Below, piece by piece: positions 1-8,983 of a stretch of 38,115 bases of DNA; positions within the stretch are counted from its first letter, which is position 1; the number at the start of each line of letters is the position of its first letter. Made by a program: the position numbers and the translations under genes. The stretch is from Cupriavidus sp. UYMMa02A (lineage in GTDB: Bacteria > Pseudomonadota > Gammaproteobacteria > Burkholderiales > Burkholderiaceae), in NCBI GenBank assembly GCA_001725945.1, contig LRMT01000288.1, positions 1 through 38,115 of the forward strand, in the 5' to 3' direction. The notes below the pieces were generated by a model, which ran no database searches, was not told the origin of the DNA, and saw only the letters and a program-made list of their open reading frames with translations.

Positions 1-324
1 GGCGAGCATTGCGGTTTCCGCCTCACGCCCGAGCGCGCCCAGCCGCTCGCGCAGCGCATAGCCGACGCGCGCCGCGCGCTGGCCGGCCATGGCCATGGCT
101 GCGAACGACGGGCCCAGCGCATGCGCCGAGCGCAGCATCAGCGCGAGCGTCAGGTCGGCATGCGCACCGCTGCCGCGGCTATCGACCAGGCCGGGCTTGG
201 GGGACAAGCGCGCTTCCTCGATGATGGCGTCGACCGCCAGGTCGGCCAGCGCTTGCGCGCATGGCGCTATATCCGATGGTGCCGCATCTGCGGTCCAAAT
301 GATCCTTGCCGCTGCGCCGGCCAT
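1..324 (-). CDS. mdcB: MdcB, triphosphoribosyl-dephospho-CoA synthase (3' part outside window)
   Basis: Enzymes of the MdcB/CitG family join ATP-derived ribose phosphate to dephospho-CoA, giving the precursor of the prosthetic group on the malonate decarboxylase acyl-carrier subunit. Only the first 108 codons are present; the frame is open to the left edge. The family signature LSPKPGLVD is at residues 40-48, followed by a conserved DSRGSGAHADL stretch. The start is the ATG at 324-322, which shares one base with the mdcA stop codon (TAATG), so translation is probably coupled to mdcA. No frameshift is seen in the visible part. The position directly after mdcA matches the usual mdcAB order. The family call is firm; the rest of the gene cannot be judged. 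Confidence 0.85.
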   Translation of the reverse strand, partial: MAGAAARIIWTADAAPSDIAPCAQALADLAVDAIIEEARLSPKPGLVDSRGSGAHADLTLALMLRSAHALGPSFAAMAMAGQRAARVGYALRERLGALGREAETAMLA

Positions 325-1981
325 TACCAGCTCCGGAAGCGTGCCGGCGGCGCGTACAGGCCACCCGACCATTCGACCAGGTCGGCCATGCTCTTGGCCG
401 CCAGCAGGCTGCGCGTGGCCTGGCTGCGCTGCACGCCAAGGTCCTCGGGCAGCGCGATCAGGCCGTCGCTGCGCATGCGGCGCGTCTGCGCGGGGTCGTG
501 CTTCAGTCCGATCGGCGTCACGCCGGCGACTGCAGCGATCATCCGGCGTCGCTCTTCGAGCGACTGCGCCTTGTACAGGTAGGCAATGCCTTCCTCGGTC
601 AGCACGTGCGTGACGTCATCGCCGTAGATCATGACCGGCGCGAGCGGCATGCCGCTTTCGCGCGCGACGTCCACGGCGTCCATCGATTCGACGAAGGTCG
701 GCTTGCCGCCCGTCTGGAAGGTCTCGACCATCTGCACCACGAGCTTGCGCCCGCGTGCGAGCGGATCATCGGTTTCGATCAGGTCCAGCCATGCCGGCGT
801 GGGATGACGGCGCCCGCCCGGGTTGTGGCCCATGTTCGGCGCGCCGCCGAAGCCGGATAGCCGGCCGCGCGTCACGGTGGACGAGTGGCCATCGCCATCG
901 ATCTGCAGCGTGGAGCCGATGAACAGATCCACCGCGTACTGGCCGGCAAGCTGGCAGAACGCGCGGTTCGACCGCATCGAGCCATCCGCGCCGGTGAAGA
1001 AGACGTCAGGACGCGCGGCCACATACGATTCCATGCCCAGTTCGCTGCCGAAGCTGTGCACGCTCTCGACCCAGCCGGTCTCGATGGCAGGGATCAGCGT
1101 CGGGTGCGGGTTCAGCGTCCAGTACTTGCAGATCTTGCCCTTCAGGCCGAGCGACTCGGCGTAGGTCGCAGGATCAGCTCGATCGCCGCCGTGTTGAAGC
1201 CGATGCCGTGGTTCAGCGACTGCACCTGGTGACGCTCGTAGATGCCGCGGATCGCCATCATCGCCATCAGCACGTGCACGGGCTTGATCAGGCGCGGGTC
1301 GCGCGTGAACAGCGGCTCGCAGAAGAACGGCTGGTCGGCCTGCACCACGTAGTCGACCCACGAGCCCGGCACATCCACGCGCGGCAGGTCGGCCGGGTCG
1401 TCAACGATCTCGTTGACCTGCGCGATCACCAGGCCGTCGCGGAACGCGGCGGCTTCCACGAGTGCAGGCGTGTCCTCGGTGCTCGGTCCGGTGTAAAGGT
1501 TGCCGTGCCGGTCCGCCTTGTAGCCCGCGATCAGCACGACATTGGGCACCAGGTCCACATACAGGCGCGCGTAGAGTTCGATGTAGGTATGGATGGCGCC
1601 GACTTCGAGCAGGCCATCTTCCAGGAACTGCGAGATCCGGATGCTCTGCGCGCCCGCATACGAGAAGTCGAGCTTGCGCGCGATGCCGCGCTCGAACAGG
1701 TCCAGATGCTCGACGCGGCTGACGCTCGGGATGATCATGTGCAGGCCGTTCACGCGCTCGGGACTGACCTGCGCGAGCGAACGAGACAGGAAATCGGCCT
1801 GCTTCTGGTTATTGCCTTCGACCACCACGCGATCGCCTGGAAGCAGCACGGCCTCCAGGAAGGCCACGATATCGCCGGTCGATATGCGCTTGCCCTGCGC
1901 GATGGCGGCGCCTTGCTGCTTGCGCCGCGCCTTGGCTTCTCTGCGGGTGTTCCACTGACGCCCCGGGGTGGTGCTGGTCAT
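324..1981 (-). CDS. mdcA: MdcA, malonate decarboxylase alpha subunit (one frameshift)
   Basis: MdcA is the acyl-carrier-protein transferase of malonate decarboxylase: it exchanges acetyl for malonyl on the prosthetic-group thiol, in the cytoplasm. The start is ATG 1981, six bases after GGAG; the protein opens with WNTRREAKARRK, typical of MdcA. The frame breaks near 1167: up to there the protein reads GFNTAAIELIL, and after a shift it continues TYAESLGLKGKICKYWTLNP. Adding one C in the run at 1167-1169 gives PTYAES and an intact protein of 552 residues, the normal family length. The C-terminal half carries the conserved GYKADRHGN-type and GGAPNMGHNPGGRRH segments. It lies 83 bases downstream of mdcR and overlaps mdcB. 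A sequencing error is the likely cause of the break. Confidence 0.9.
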
Positions 1982-2064
1982 CGCGTCTCCGGCTAAGGCC
2001 TGTCTGATGGCATCCACCATAAACAGCCGGAGTGCGCGGAACAATCACGCGGGTGGCAGGATCG

Positions 2065-3003
2065 TTACGCTCGGTGAAAGCGAAGTTTACGGTGCGGCTC
2101 GTGCATTGCCATGCGGCACACGGCCGCGAGTGCGAGCAGGTTCGGGTCGCGTTCCCGTCGGCGCAGGAAGCTCAGGCTGATGGTCTGGCGGATCTTGTCG
2201 TAGTCGGCCGTAAGCGGCACGAATGCCACATTGCGCGAATGCACGGCTTTCACGCGACCCGCAGCAGCGTGTAGCCAACGCCGCCGCCCACGAGGTTCAT
2301 CAGCGAAAAGATATCGCCGACCTCATGACGAGGTTCGGCGTGAATGCCGCAATCCGGAACGCTTCCGCAAAACCGCGCGAGGTGGCGAAGCCCTCGCTCA
2401 GCGAGACAAAGGGCTCGTCCCGGCAGGCGCGCAGGTCGACGGCCTGCATCGCCGCGTAGGGCGAGTCCGCGCGCGCGGCGAAGAAGATCTCGTCGTCGAA
2501 CAGCGGGATGGATTCGATTTCGGGGTCCGGCTCGGGCGTGGCCATCAGCGTGGCGTCGATCGAGCCTTGCTTGAGCATCTGCAGCAGGTCGGCGTTCGAG
2601 CCCAGCACCAACTCCGTCTGCAATTCCGGACGCCGGGCTTTCATGCCGATGACGATCTGCGGCACGGTGTGGGCCGTCAGCGAATACAGCGAGCCGATCT
2701 TGAGATGGTCCGCCAGGTAGCCGGCGGCCTCGCGCGTGGCGCGGATGCCGTCGGCCATGGCCTTGATGACTTCACGTGCGGTATCGGCCAGTACATGGGC
2801 CGCATCTGTCGGAATCAGGTTGCGGCCTTCATGACGGAACAGCGCGCAACTCGTGCCTTCTTCCAGCGAGTGCAGCGCGCGGTGCACGCTGACCGGGCTG
2901 GTATCCAGGATTTCGGCAGCTTGGCCAGGTTGCCGGATTCCATGAACGCCAGCAGCGCTTCGAGCTTGCGGAAGGTGATCTCTTCGCCGATGCGGATTCT
3001 CAT
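2065..3003 (-). CDS. mdcR: MdcR, LysR-type regulator of malonate genes (three frameshifts)
   Basis: LysR-type transcription regulator. The reconstructed N-terminus (EITFRKLEALLAFMESGNLA, then SVHRALHSLEEG and FRHEGRNLIP) follows the pattern I remember for MdcR of malonate decarboxylase operons, and the C-terminal part (GYTLLPGRVKAVHSRNVAFV) also fits. Breaks lie near 2920 (AAGGCT reads AAGCT), 2320 (AGGGTC reads AGGTC) and 2262 (CCGGG reads CGGG); each needs one base. Repaired length is 313 residues, normal for the family. The winged helix-turn-helix is at about residues 5-65 and the effector domain follows. The start at 3003 has no good ribosome site. The gene sits between matC and mdcA on the same strand, where a LysR regulator would more often be divergent. 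Confidence 0.85.
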
Positions 3004-3052
3004 TGGGGGCGTTGGCGGGGTAGGGGCTCCCTATCTTAGCCGCACGCGGCGC

Positions 3053-4458
3053 TCACAGCACGACAAAGACGAACCACAGCACGACCGGCGCGATGATAGT
3101 GACGAGCATGCCGTAGACCATCAGCTTGCGGAAAAACGCCTGCCGGTCCACGCCTTGTGCGTTGGCCAGCACCAGCGCGCCATTGGTCGAAAACGGACTG
3201 ACATCGACGATGGTCGACGACACTGCCATCGCGGCGATGAAGCCGATGGCGCTGACGTCGGACCCCTGCTGCAGGAACGGCACCGCCAGCGGAATCAGCG
3301 AGCCGAGCACGGCGGTGGACGAGGCAAACGCCGATACCACCGCACCGACGAAGCACAGCAGCAGCGCGGCCATCATCGGCGAGGTCAGCCCGGCCACACT
3401 GTGGCCGACGAAGTCGATGGTGCCCATCTTGTCCATGACACCGACATAGGTGCTCACGCCGACGATCAGCATGATCTCGGGCCACGACACCTGGCTCAGC
3501 GCGCGCTTCTGCTGCTCGGGCGCATCAGCGCGAGTGCCAGCGCAATGGTGAGCGAAACGAAGCCGATATCGAGCTTGAAGTAGAGCGTCAGGACTGCCAG
3601 CGCCACCAGGCCCGCTACGGTCAGGTACTGGTAAAGGCCTGCGGGTGCGCCGGCGACCGCGGTGCCGCCGCTGTCTATCAGCGCATCGGGATTCGCTGCC
3701 ATGGTCTTGCGCTCTTCCTGCCGTGATTCGCCCTCCGCATCGCCGAAGATCTGCGCGCCCTGGGCGACCGGCACGCTCGCGCTGAACGGATGGCCCATGG
3801 CCATGACGCCATTGGCCATGGCCTGCGGCGTTGCTACGGCGCGGGCGGACTGCCGCATCAGGCGCAGGCCACCGAACGCGACGAACAGGCCCGCGGCTAC
3901 TGCCAGGTTGACGCCAAGGCTGGCGAACGCGGTGGCCATTTCGTTCAGCGGCAGGCCGGCCTTCTGCACGATCTTGTTGGTGATGCCGCCGTAGATGCTC
4001 ATTGGCGAAAAGCCGCCGCCCTGTGCCCCATGGATCACCATCAGGCCCATCAGCAGCGGGTTGATGCCGTACCGCGCGGCAAAGCCGAGCGCGATCGGCG
4101 CGATGATGGCGACCGCGGCCGGGCTGACCGCGCCGACCGAGGTCAGCAGCGCGGCAATCAGGAACATGATCCATGGGATCGCCGCGATCCTGCCGCCCAC
4201 CGCCCGCACGGCCAGCCCGACAAGCCAGTCGATCGTGCCGTTGTTCTGCGCAACCGCGAACAGGAAGGTGATGCCGGCAAGCGTCAGGAACAGGTCGGCG
4301 GGAAAGCCCGCCATGATGGCCTTGGCCGGCATGGCTGCGGCGAACGTGCCGATCAGGAATGCGCCGACAAAGGCCAGCACGCCCATATTGACCGGCAGCA
4401 CCGTGGCGATGACAAACATCAGCCCCAGTACGGAGATGGAAATCAGGTGTAGCGACAT
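3053..4458 (-). CDS. matC: MatC-type malonate/dicarboxylate carrier (one frameshift)
   Basis: Inner-membrane carrier of the MatC family (dicarboxylate carrier, MatC N-terminal domain), which takes up malonate in rhizobia. The protein is a series of hydrophobic spans starting at residue 4 and includes a conserved motif around HGAQGGGFSPMSIYGGI in the first half. I choose ATG 4458 because GGAG lies six bases upstream; the ATG at 4470 has no such site. The frame breaks near 3517, where GCCCGGAGCAG is read with one G missing; the repaired protein continues EQQKRALSQVSWPEIMLIV and has 468 residues. It is the first gene of a matC-mdcR-mdcA-mdcB row, so malonate is the likely substrate; the usual MdcLM or MadLM carriers are not seen. 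Confidence 0.85.
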
Positions 4459-4583
4459 GGCGGACTCCATGGCGCGCAGGCGCGAGCGCGCCTGCCGCCT
4501 GGTGGGAAGGCGAAAGGGAAGACGAAGGGGGAATCCTCGGGAAAAAGGAACGCCGGGGAACGCCTGGCGTGGGCGCCTGGCCG

Positions 4584-4610
4584 CTATGGCGTGGCGGGCG
4601 TGAAGGGCAT
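4584..4610 (-). CDS. possible leader peptide MPFTPATP upstream of matC
   Basis: An eight-codon frame with an unusually good ribosome site: AGGAG lies six bases before ATG 4610, and the frame stops with TAG at 4586-4584. It lies 126 bases upstream of matC on the same strand, in what should be the matC leader. No similar strong site precedes anything else here. It could be a regulatory leader peptide, or the remains of a longer gene hidden by a missing base. Only the site and the frame are seen; the role is inference. Confidence 0.3.
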   Translation of the reverse strand: MPFTPATP

Positions 4611-4672
4611 GTCAGTCTCCTGTTGCTTGCGAACAGCACGCGGGCGAGACAGGCGCGGGCAGCTGTTCAAGA

Positions 4673-4696
4673 CTATTGTTGTGGAACTGACAATAG
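4673..4696. promoter_or_regulatory. inverted repeat CTATTGT-N10-ACAATAG, candidate regulator site for matC
   Basis: Two perfect 7-base arms separated by 10 bases, about 215 bases upstream of matC and upstream of its possible leader peptide. The half sites ATTGT and ACAAT with a spacer near 10 have the shape of a LysR-type T-N11-A box, which fits MdcR. From memory, operators with ATTGT/ACAAT halves have been described for a malonate regulator in another genus; I could not verify this. Binding is inference. Confidence 0.45.
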
Positions 4697-4723
4697 GGAG
4701 TGGCCAGGGCGCGTCAATTAAGC

Positions 4724-4749
4724 CGCTTTGCGGATCCTTACGCAAAGCG
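4724..4749. promoter_or_regulatory. inverted repeat CGCTTTGCG-N8-CGCAAAGCG
   Basis: Nine-base perfect arms (4724-4732 and 4741-4749) around an 8-base spacer. It lies between the matC leader and the phasin gene, which are divergent, so it could serve either. No T run follows on either strand, so it is more likely an operator than a terminator. The protein that would bind it is unknown. Confidence 0.4.
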
Positions 4750-4952
4750 AAAACAGGGTCCGGTCTGCGGCCGATTTGACGGTGTTCATAATTCTGGCTT
4801 TTTGAAACAGACATTAAAAGACATTTCACTTCCCCTTCGTGCCGATTTTCACTAGGCTCGTTCTTTCCGAGACGTGTGTGCCGACCTGTGCCGGACTTTC
4901 AGCCAGCCCGACCCTGTCCCCGATCCGCGGGGATCCATCCAAGGAGAACACC

Positions 4953-5525
4953 ATGCCCGAAGTCAATTTTCAGCCCGTGTATGCAGCCCAGGCCGCAGCC
5001 ATGGATATTGTGTTTGGCATGACGACAAAGACACTTGATGCCTGCCACCGGCTGACGGAGCTAAGCATGCAGACCATGAAGGAGACACTTGTCGACAGCC
5101 AGGAGACCGTGCGCCAGGCGTTCTCGGCAAAGACTCCGCAGGAGCTCTTCGCGCTGCAGGCCACTGCCGCCCAGCCGGCCGTTGAAAAGGCACGGGCGTT
5201 CTTCCAGCAGGTCCAGGAAATCGCCGCCACCACGCGTGACGAATTCCAGAAAGTGGCTGCAGCCCAGTACGAAACGAACAAGCACACCGTGCAGCAGATG
5301 TTCGAGAGCTTTGCGCAGAACGCGCCGGCCGGATCCGAAGGCGCGCTGAACGCATGGCAGGCGGCCATGGCGTCTGGCGCTACGTTGTGCGAGTCGATGC
5401 AGCAGTCGACCCAGCATGCCATGGAGCTGGCGCAAAGCCAGGTGGCCAGTGCGGCAGCGGCCGCAACCGCCGCGCACAAGGGAAATTCGCAGGCTGCCGG
5501 GCGCGGCGGAGCGGCCAAGAGGTAA
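4953..5525 (+). CDS. phaP: phasin, polyhydroxyalkanoate granule-associated protein
   Basis: Phasins coat intracellular polyhydroxybutyrate granules and control their number and size. The protein has 190 residues, close to the Cupriavidus phasins, with the family core KTPQELFALQATAAQPAVEKA at about residues 60-80 and NAPAGSEGALNAWQAAM near 125-140. The predicted structure is helical and amphipathic with no signal peptide, ending in an alanine-rich tail with a basic last residue pair. ATG 4953 is chosen because AAGGAG lies seven bases upstream; the frame is open further upstream without a site. It stands alone and is divergent from matC. Cupriavidus carries several phasin paralogues and I cannot say which one this is. 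Confidence 0.9.
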   Translation: MPEVNFQPVYAAQAAAMDIVFGMTTKTLDACHRLTELSMQTMKETLVDSQETVRQAFSAKTPQELFALQATAAQPAVEKARAFFQQVQEIAATTRDEFQKVAAAQYETNKHTVQQMFESFAQNAPAGSEGALNAWQAAMASGATLCESMQQSTQHAMELAQSQVASAAAAATAAHKGNSQAAGRGGAAKR

Positions 5526-5997
5526 GGGTTTGATCGTTGACGTCCTGACGTTGCGGCGGCGCTGCTGTGCGTGGCGGAGGCCGCTGCTTCGCCGGCGCAG
5601 GCCTTCGGCTGCGCTGCGCGCGGCTCGGAGCAAGGCCGCACTGGCCACGCCTCCAACCCCGGGGGCGATCGGCGCGTGGCATGCCTATGCGCTGATGAAC
5701 GCTACCGAGGGCGCCGGGAAGCGGCAGGTCCGGGCACAGCGCTGATGCTCGCGCTGGCAGGCGGCACAGCGCATTGACGCAGTAACTTTTGCAGGACTTG
5801 CCAACCAATCTTGCGCACCGCAAGCGCGAGATGATGCGTGCCTGACATGCGGTCCCCCGTGCGTCAACGCAACGATGGCATGGTCGATGCTCCTTGAAGA
5901 CCGGCCGCGGCAGCGGGTGCAAGCGCGAGCGAACGGCGCTCATTCTGCTTCCGTACTGGCCAGTGGCCGCTTGCCGGCCAGTGGTGCGCCGGCATGG
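5526..5997. other. intergenic stretch with no supported gene
   Basis: GC-rich sequence after the phasin. Short frames exist on both strands but none has a ribosome site or a recognisable product. I see no convincing terminator or tRNA here. Confidence 0.5.
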
Positions 5998-6222
5998 ATG
6001 CAGGAGCAGATGATGGCGGATGGCGTCGTAAAGGTGATCCCGGTGACAGGCATGGTCTGGGCAGTGGCCATCACGGCCGATGGCAAGACAACGAAGACGC
6101 AGACCTTCGCATGCCGCAGTGCGGCGATTGCCGCGGGTGTTCAGATTGCATTGCAAAGCGAGTCGCTGCTGTTGATCCAGGGCCTCGGCGATGAATGCGC
6201 CGGAACGGAGTCGATTCAGTAA
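5998..6222 (+). CDS. small protein resembling DUF2188
   Basis: A 74-residue protein starting at ATG 5998. Its pattern (KVIPVTGMVWAVAITADGK, then AAIAAGVQIALQSESLLLIQ) resembles DUF2188 proteins, which have a short beta strand with a central WAV, a helix of the type AI..A..IA and a final strand. The function of that family is unknown to me. The frame is open upstream to 5875, but I prefer the internal start because the recognisable domain begins just after it. It is convergent with the DUF4142 gene and separated from it by a strong GC hairpin. It could be stress-related, as DUF2188 genes often lie beside stress genes; that is inference. Confidence 0.5.
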   Translation: MQEQMMADGVVKVIPVTGMVWAVAITADGKTTKTQTFACRSAAIAAGVQIALQSESLLLIQGLGDECAGTESIQ

Positions 6223-6242
6223 AAGCGGCGTGCCGGACCAAT

Positions 6243-6267
6243 CCCGGCGCTCCGGGGGAGCGCCGGG
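6243..6267. terminator. GC-rich hairpin between convergent genes
   Basis: Perfect stem CCCGGCGCTCC / GGAGCGCCGGG with a 3-base loop, between two convergent stop codons (6222 and 6286). It lacks a T run on either strand, so it would be a weak or factor-dependent terminator acting in both directions. Confidence 0.5.
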
Positions 6268-6285
6268 CGACGAAGCGCTGCTGCG

Positions 6286-6798
6286 CTATTTGCTCTTCGC
6301 TGCCAGGTTGCGCGCCATATCAAGGTGGTGTTCCAGCGTCGGCAACGTCTTCGCGGCGAAGGCCTTGACGTCGGTGTCGCTGGCGGTTTGCGATGCGCCG
6401 CGGAACAGGGTCACCGCCTGCACGTGCGCCTGCACGCCGACCGTGTCCGCATAGCGACGGTCGAACGCCGCGCCGTCAAGGCCCTTGAGCGCATCGAGCG
6501 TCGCGCGGTCGGATGCATCCGGCGTGCTTGGCAGCGTCACGTTCTTGCGGCTGGCAAGCTGCTTGAGGTCGTCGGCCGCAGCCTGGTGATCCTTCACCAT
6601 CCGCGCGGCGAAGTCTTTCACGGCGCTGTCTGTGGCTTTCTGCTGCGCCAGCTTGCTGGCTTCGATCTCCATGGTGCCGGCCTGTGCGGCCTTCTTCATG
6701 AAGTCGGTGTCCGAGGCGGACGGCGCGGCAAACGCGGGCAGCACGACGGCGAGCGCCACGGCGGCGGCGAGATGTCTTGGGAAGCGGTTAGCGTTCAC
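6286..6798 (-). CDS. DUF4142 periplasmic protein
   Basis: A 170-residue exported protein of the DUF4142 family, ferritin-like helical bundles of unknown function often found in envelope or stress settings. The start is GTG 6798, because AGGAG lies six bases upstream and the codons after it encode a signal peptide (basic NANRFPRH, a hydrophobic alanine/valine stretch, AFA before the likely cut). The family pattern DTDFMKKAAQAGTMEIEASK is at about residues 33-52, with DFAARMVKDHQAAADDL further on. The frame is intact. Its neighbours, a PRC-barrel protein and an erythromycin-esterase-like protein on the same strand, suggest a general stress group. No metal-binding set is obvious. Confidence 0.85.
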   Translation of the reverse strand: MNANRFPRHLAAAVALAVVLPAFAAPSASDTDFMKKAAQAGTMEIEASKLAQQKATDSAVKDFAARMVKDHQAAADDLKQLASRKNVTLPSTPDASDRATLDALKGLDGAAFDRRYADTVGVQAHVQAVTLFRGASQTASDTDVKAFAAKTLPTLEHHLDMARNLAAKSK

Positions 6799-6975
6799 GG
6801 CAGGCTCCTGTAGTGTTCCCATCGGGATGCGAAGCCTGTGCAAGCTTCGTGCCGCGCTCAGGTGGACGAAGCCGCGTATGGACGGCACGCATCGGGCACG
6901 CGGCGAGCCGGGCCCGATGCATGGAATGGAGCCGGGTGCGTTTGACAGTTCTCCGCGGCTGCCCGGCTGCCGGAC

Positions 6976-7401
6976 TCAGAGGATCGGACCGGAGCCGATC
7001 CAGTACGGCTCGCGCTCATAGTAGCGGTGGACGTCGGTCGCCCACTGCGGGTCGGCCATGCTCGGCCAGCTATCCTTGTTGAAGCCCGGCGAGTTCTTGA
7101 CGCGGTCCGCCGTCAGCCCGATGCGGAAGCATTTGGCGTCCGTGTCCATCACCAGCGCGCCCCAGGGAATGGCATGCAGCGTATCGCCAATGCCCAGGAA
7201 GCCGCCCGTGGTGAGCACCGCGTAAGCCACGCGGCCACGCGGGACATCGATCATGATCTCCTTGATCTCGCCGATATGCTGGTCGTCGGAAGAGTAGACC
7301 TTGGTGTCGTCCAGGCTCGACGCCGCCATGACTTCCGGGCCGGGGCCTTCACCGACGCCGCTGCCGACGATGGCAGCCCCTTGATTTGAGGTGGGATTCA
7401 T
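6976..7401 (-). CDS. PRC-barrel domain protein
   Basis: A 141-residue cytoplasmic protein with a single PRC-barrel domain: VMAASSLDDTKVYSSDDQHI, then GEIKEIMIDVPRGRVAYAVL and GFLGIGDTLHAIPWGAL. PRC barrels bind other proteins or RNA; stand-alone copies in this group are usually annotated as photosystem-reaction-centre-like stress proteins. ATG 7401 is preceded by GGAG at seven bases. The C-terminus is rich in aromatic residues (HRYYEREPYWIG), as in many such copies. The frame is intact. It lies 177 bases upstream of the DUF4142 gene on the same strand. Its specific role is unknown. Confidence 0.85.
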   Translation of the reverse strand: MNPTSNQGAAIVGSGVGEGPGPEVMAASSLDDTKVYSSDDQHIGEIKEIMIDVPRGRVAYAVLTTGGFLGIGDTLHAIPWGALVMDTDAKCFRIGLTADRVKNSPGFNKDSWPSMADPQWATDVHRYYEREPYWIGSGPIL

Positions 7402-7560
7402 TGATGTCTCCGAACGGTTGCAGGTGCATTCGTACTGCAACCCGCATGCCCGCTTTGCCCCGCATCGGGACTGGCGCCATAACGCGGCGTTCGCAGGTGC
7501 GGGCAGCCGCGGCAAGCGGAAGAAACTACAACACCCGGTAACGACGATGCAGGGCCGGCG

Positions 7561-8983
7561 TCAAAGGCCGAACGGATAGGTATCGGGCATGTCGCGGGTG
7601 CCGCGCGCCGGGGCCGGTGCAGCGAGCGGGCGAACCGCGGAGGTCGTATCCAGCCAGAGCCATGCGTCGAACTGGAGCGGCAGCACGGCGTGCATGTAGT
7701 GGCTGTGCAATTCGGTCTCAGGCTGATAGATCACGCCGATGAAGCGTTCCCGCATCGGCTGCAGCAGTCTCTCGCGCAGGGCCGCGCAAGCGCCCGTCAC
7801 GCCGGTGCGCAGATCCACGAACGCGCGCGCCAGCCCCGAGGCATGGGCCACATGCTCATAGCTGTCGGGGCGCGCGCGCAAGACTTGCCTGACCTGCATC
7901 GGCCCGTCCCACTCGGATGCGGCCGCCACGGTGCCCGTATAGGTGTCCAGGCCAATCAGTGCGGCCCGGTCGCCCATGGACTCGCGGCATAGCTGGCCAA
8001 GGTTGATTTGCTTGTATTCGGTTCCCATCGCGGTCGCCGACGCATCGCCGATGTGGGAGTTGTGCGCCCAGACCACTGCGCGGCTGGCTGGCCCCCAGGC
8101 TTCGAGCAAACGCGTCAGCGTGTCGTACATATGCGTGTCGCGCAGGTTCCAGCTCGCTTCCGAAGCCTGGTACATCGCGCGGTAGTACTGCTCCGCGGAG
8201 GCAACCAGCCGCGCGTCTGCGCCGCCTCGAAAAAGGCGTCATGGTCGTCAAGCGCGTATTCGATGCGCTTTTTGAGCAGCGCGCGCAACTGGGCGATGAC
8301 CGCCTCCTCGCACGCCGCGGTGGCCGCCGACATCACGGCATGGCCATAGCGCGCGGGCTTGCGCTGCCAGGGCGCCAGGCACGCGTAGCGCTGCCGCGCC
8401 AGCGCCGCTTCCACCGGATCCACGCGTTCCAGATAGGACAGCACGGCCGCCATGGACGCCGACAGGCTGTAGATATCCAGCCCGAAAAAGCCGGCGCGTT
8501 CCGCGGCCGGACGCAGGGCATTGAATTCGCGCAACCACTCGACAACGCCGCGACTTCGGTGTTCCGCCACATCCACGTCGGGAAGCGCGCGAAGTTCGGA
8601 CCGGCGGACGCTGGCGGCGCGCTGCGGTGACGCACGTAGCGGTCGACGGCCGCGGCATCCGGCCAGTCCGCTTCGACCGCGACCACGCTGAAGCCATGAT
8701 CGGCAATGAGCCGTTGAGTCAGCCGCGTCCGAGCGCGATAGAACTCGGCCGTGCCGTGCGAGGCCTCGCCGAGCAGGACCACTCTGGCATTGGCATAGCG
8801 GTCGATCCAGTCGGCAAACGTGGCATCGTCGATGTCCGGAAGCGGCGTGGCCGCCTGCGCGAACAGGCGCGATGCCGGTGCCGCCGCTGCCGCCGGTGTC
8901 CCCGGAAAGGGCTGGGAGACGGTCTGCCCGCCGCGGGTTTCGCGCGGAGGGATGTCGGATGAGGATTCGGGGCGCAAGTCCAT
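7561..8983 (-). CDS. erythromycin-esterase-like protein (two frameshifts)
   Basis: Family of the erythromycin esterases (EreA-like fold), but chromosomal members of this type are mostly of unknown substrate. The N-terminal half shows VVLLGEASHGTAEFYRAR and VVAVEADWPDAAAVDRYVR, with the His and Glu of the active site region; the C-terminal half shows VVWAHNSHIGDASAT and FIGVIYQPETE. The start is ATG 8983 with AGGA five bases upstream. Breaks lie near 8549 (EVAG/VVEWL junction, one G missing) and 8218 (FFEAAQ/ARLVASAEQYYRA junction, one base missing). The repaired protein has 474 residues. No signal peptide is seen. It shares strand and neighbourhood with the PRC-barrel and DUF4142 genes. I would not call this antibiotic resistance on sequence alone. 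Confidence 0.8.

Noticed and set aside
1160..1175. Programmed frameshift in mdcA (and similar sites in other genes)
   Set aside because: No slippery heptamer with a downstream stem is seen, and the same defect occurs in some twenty unrelated genes, so an error in the consensus is far more likely.
2231..3583. Plus-strand open frame of about 450 codons over mdcR and matC
   Set aside because: Antisense to two recognised genes and without any protein-like pattern.
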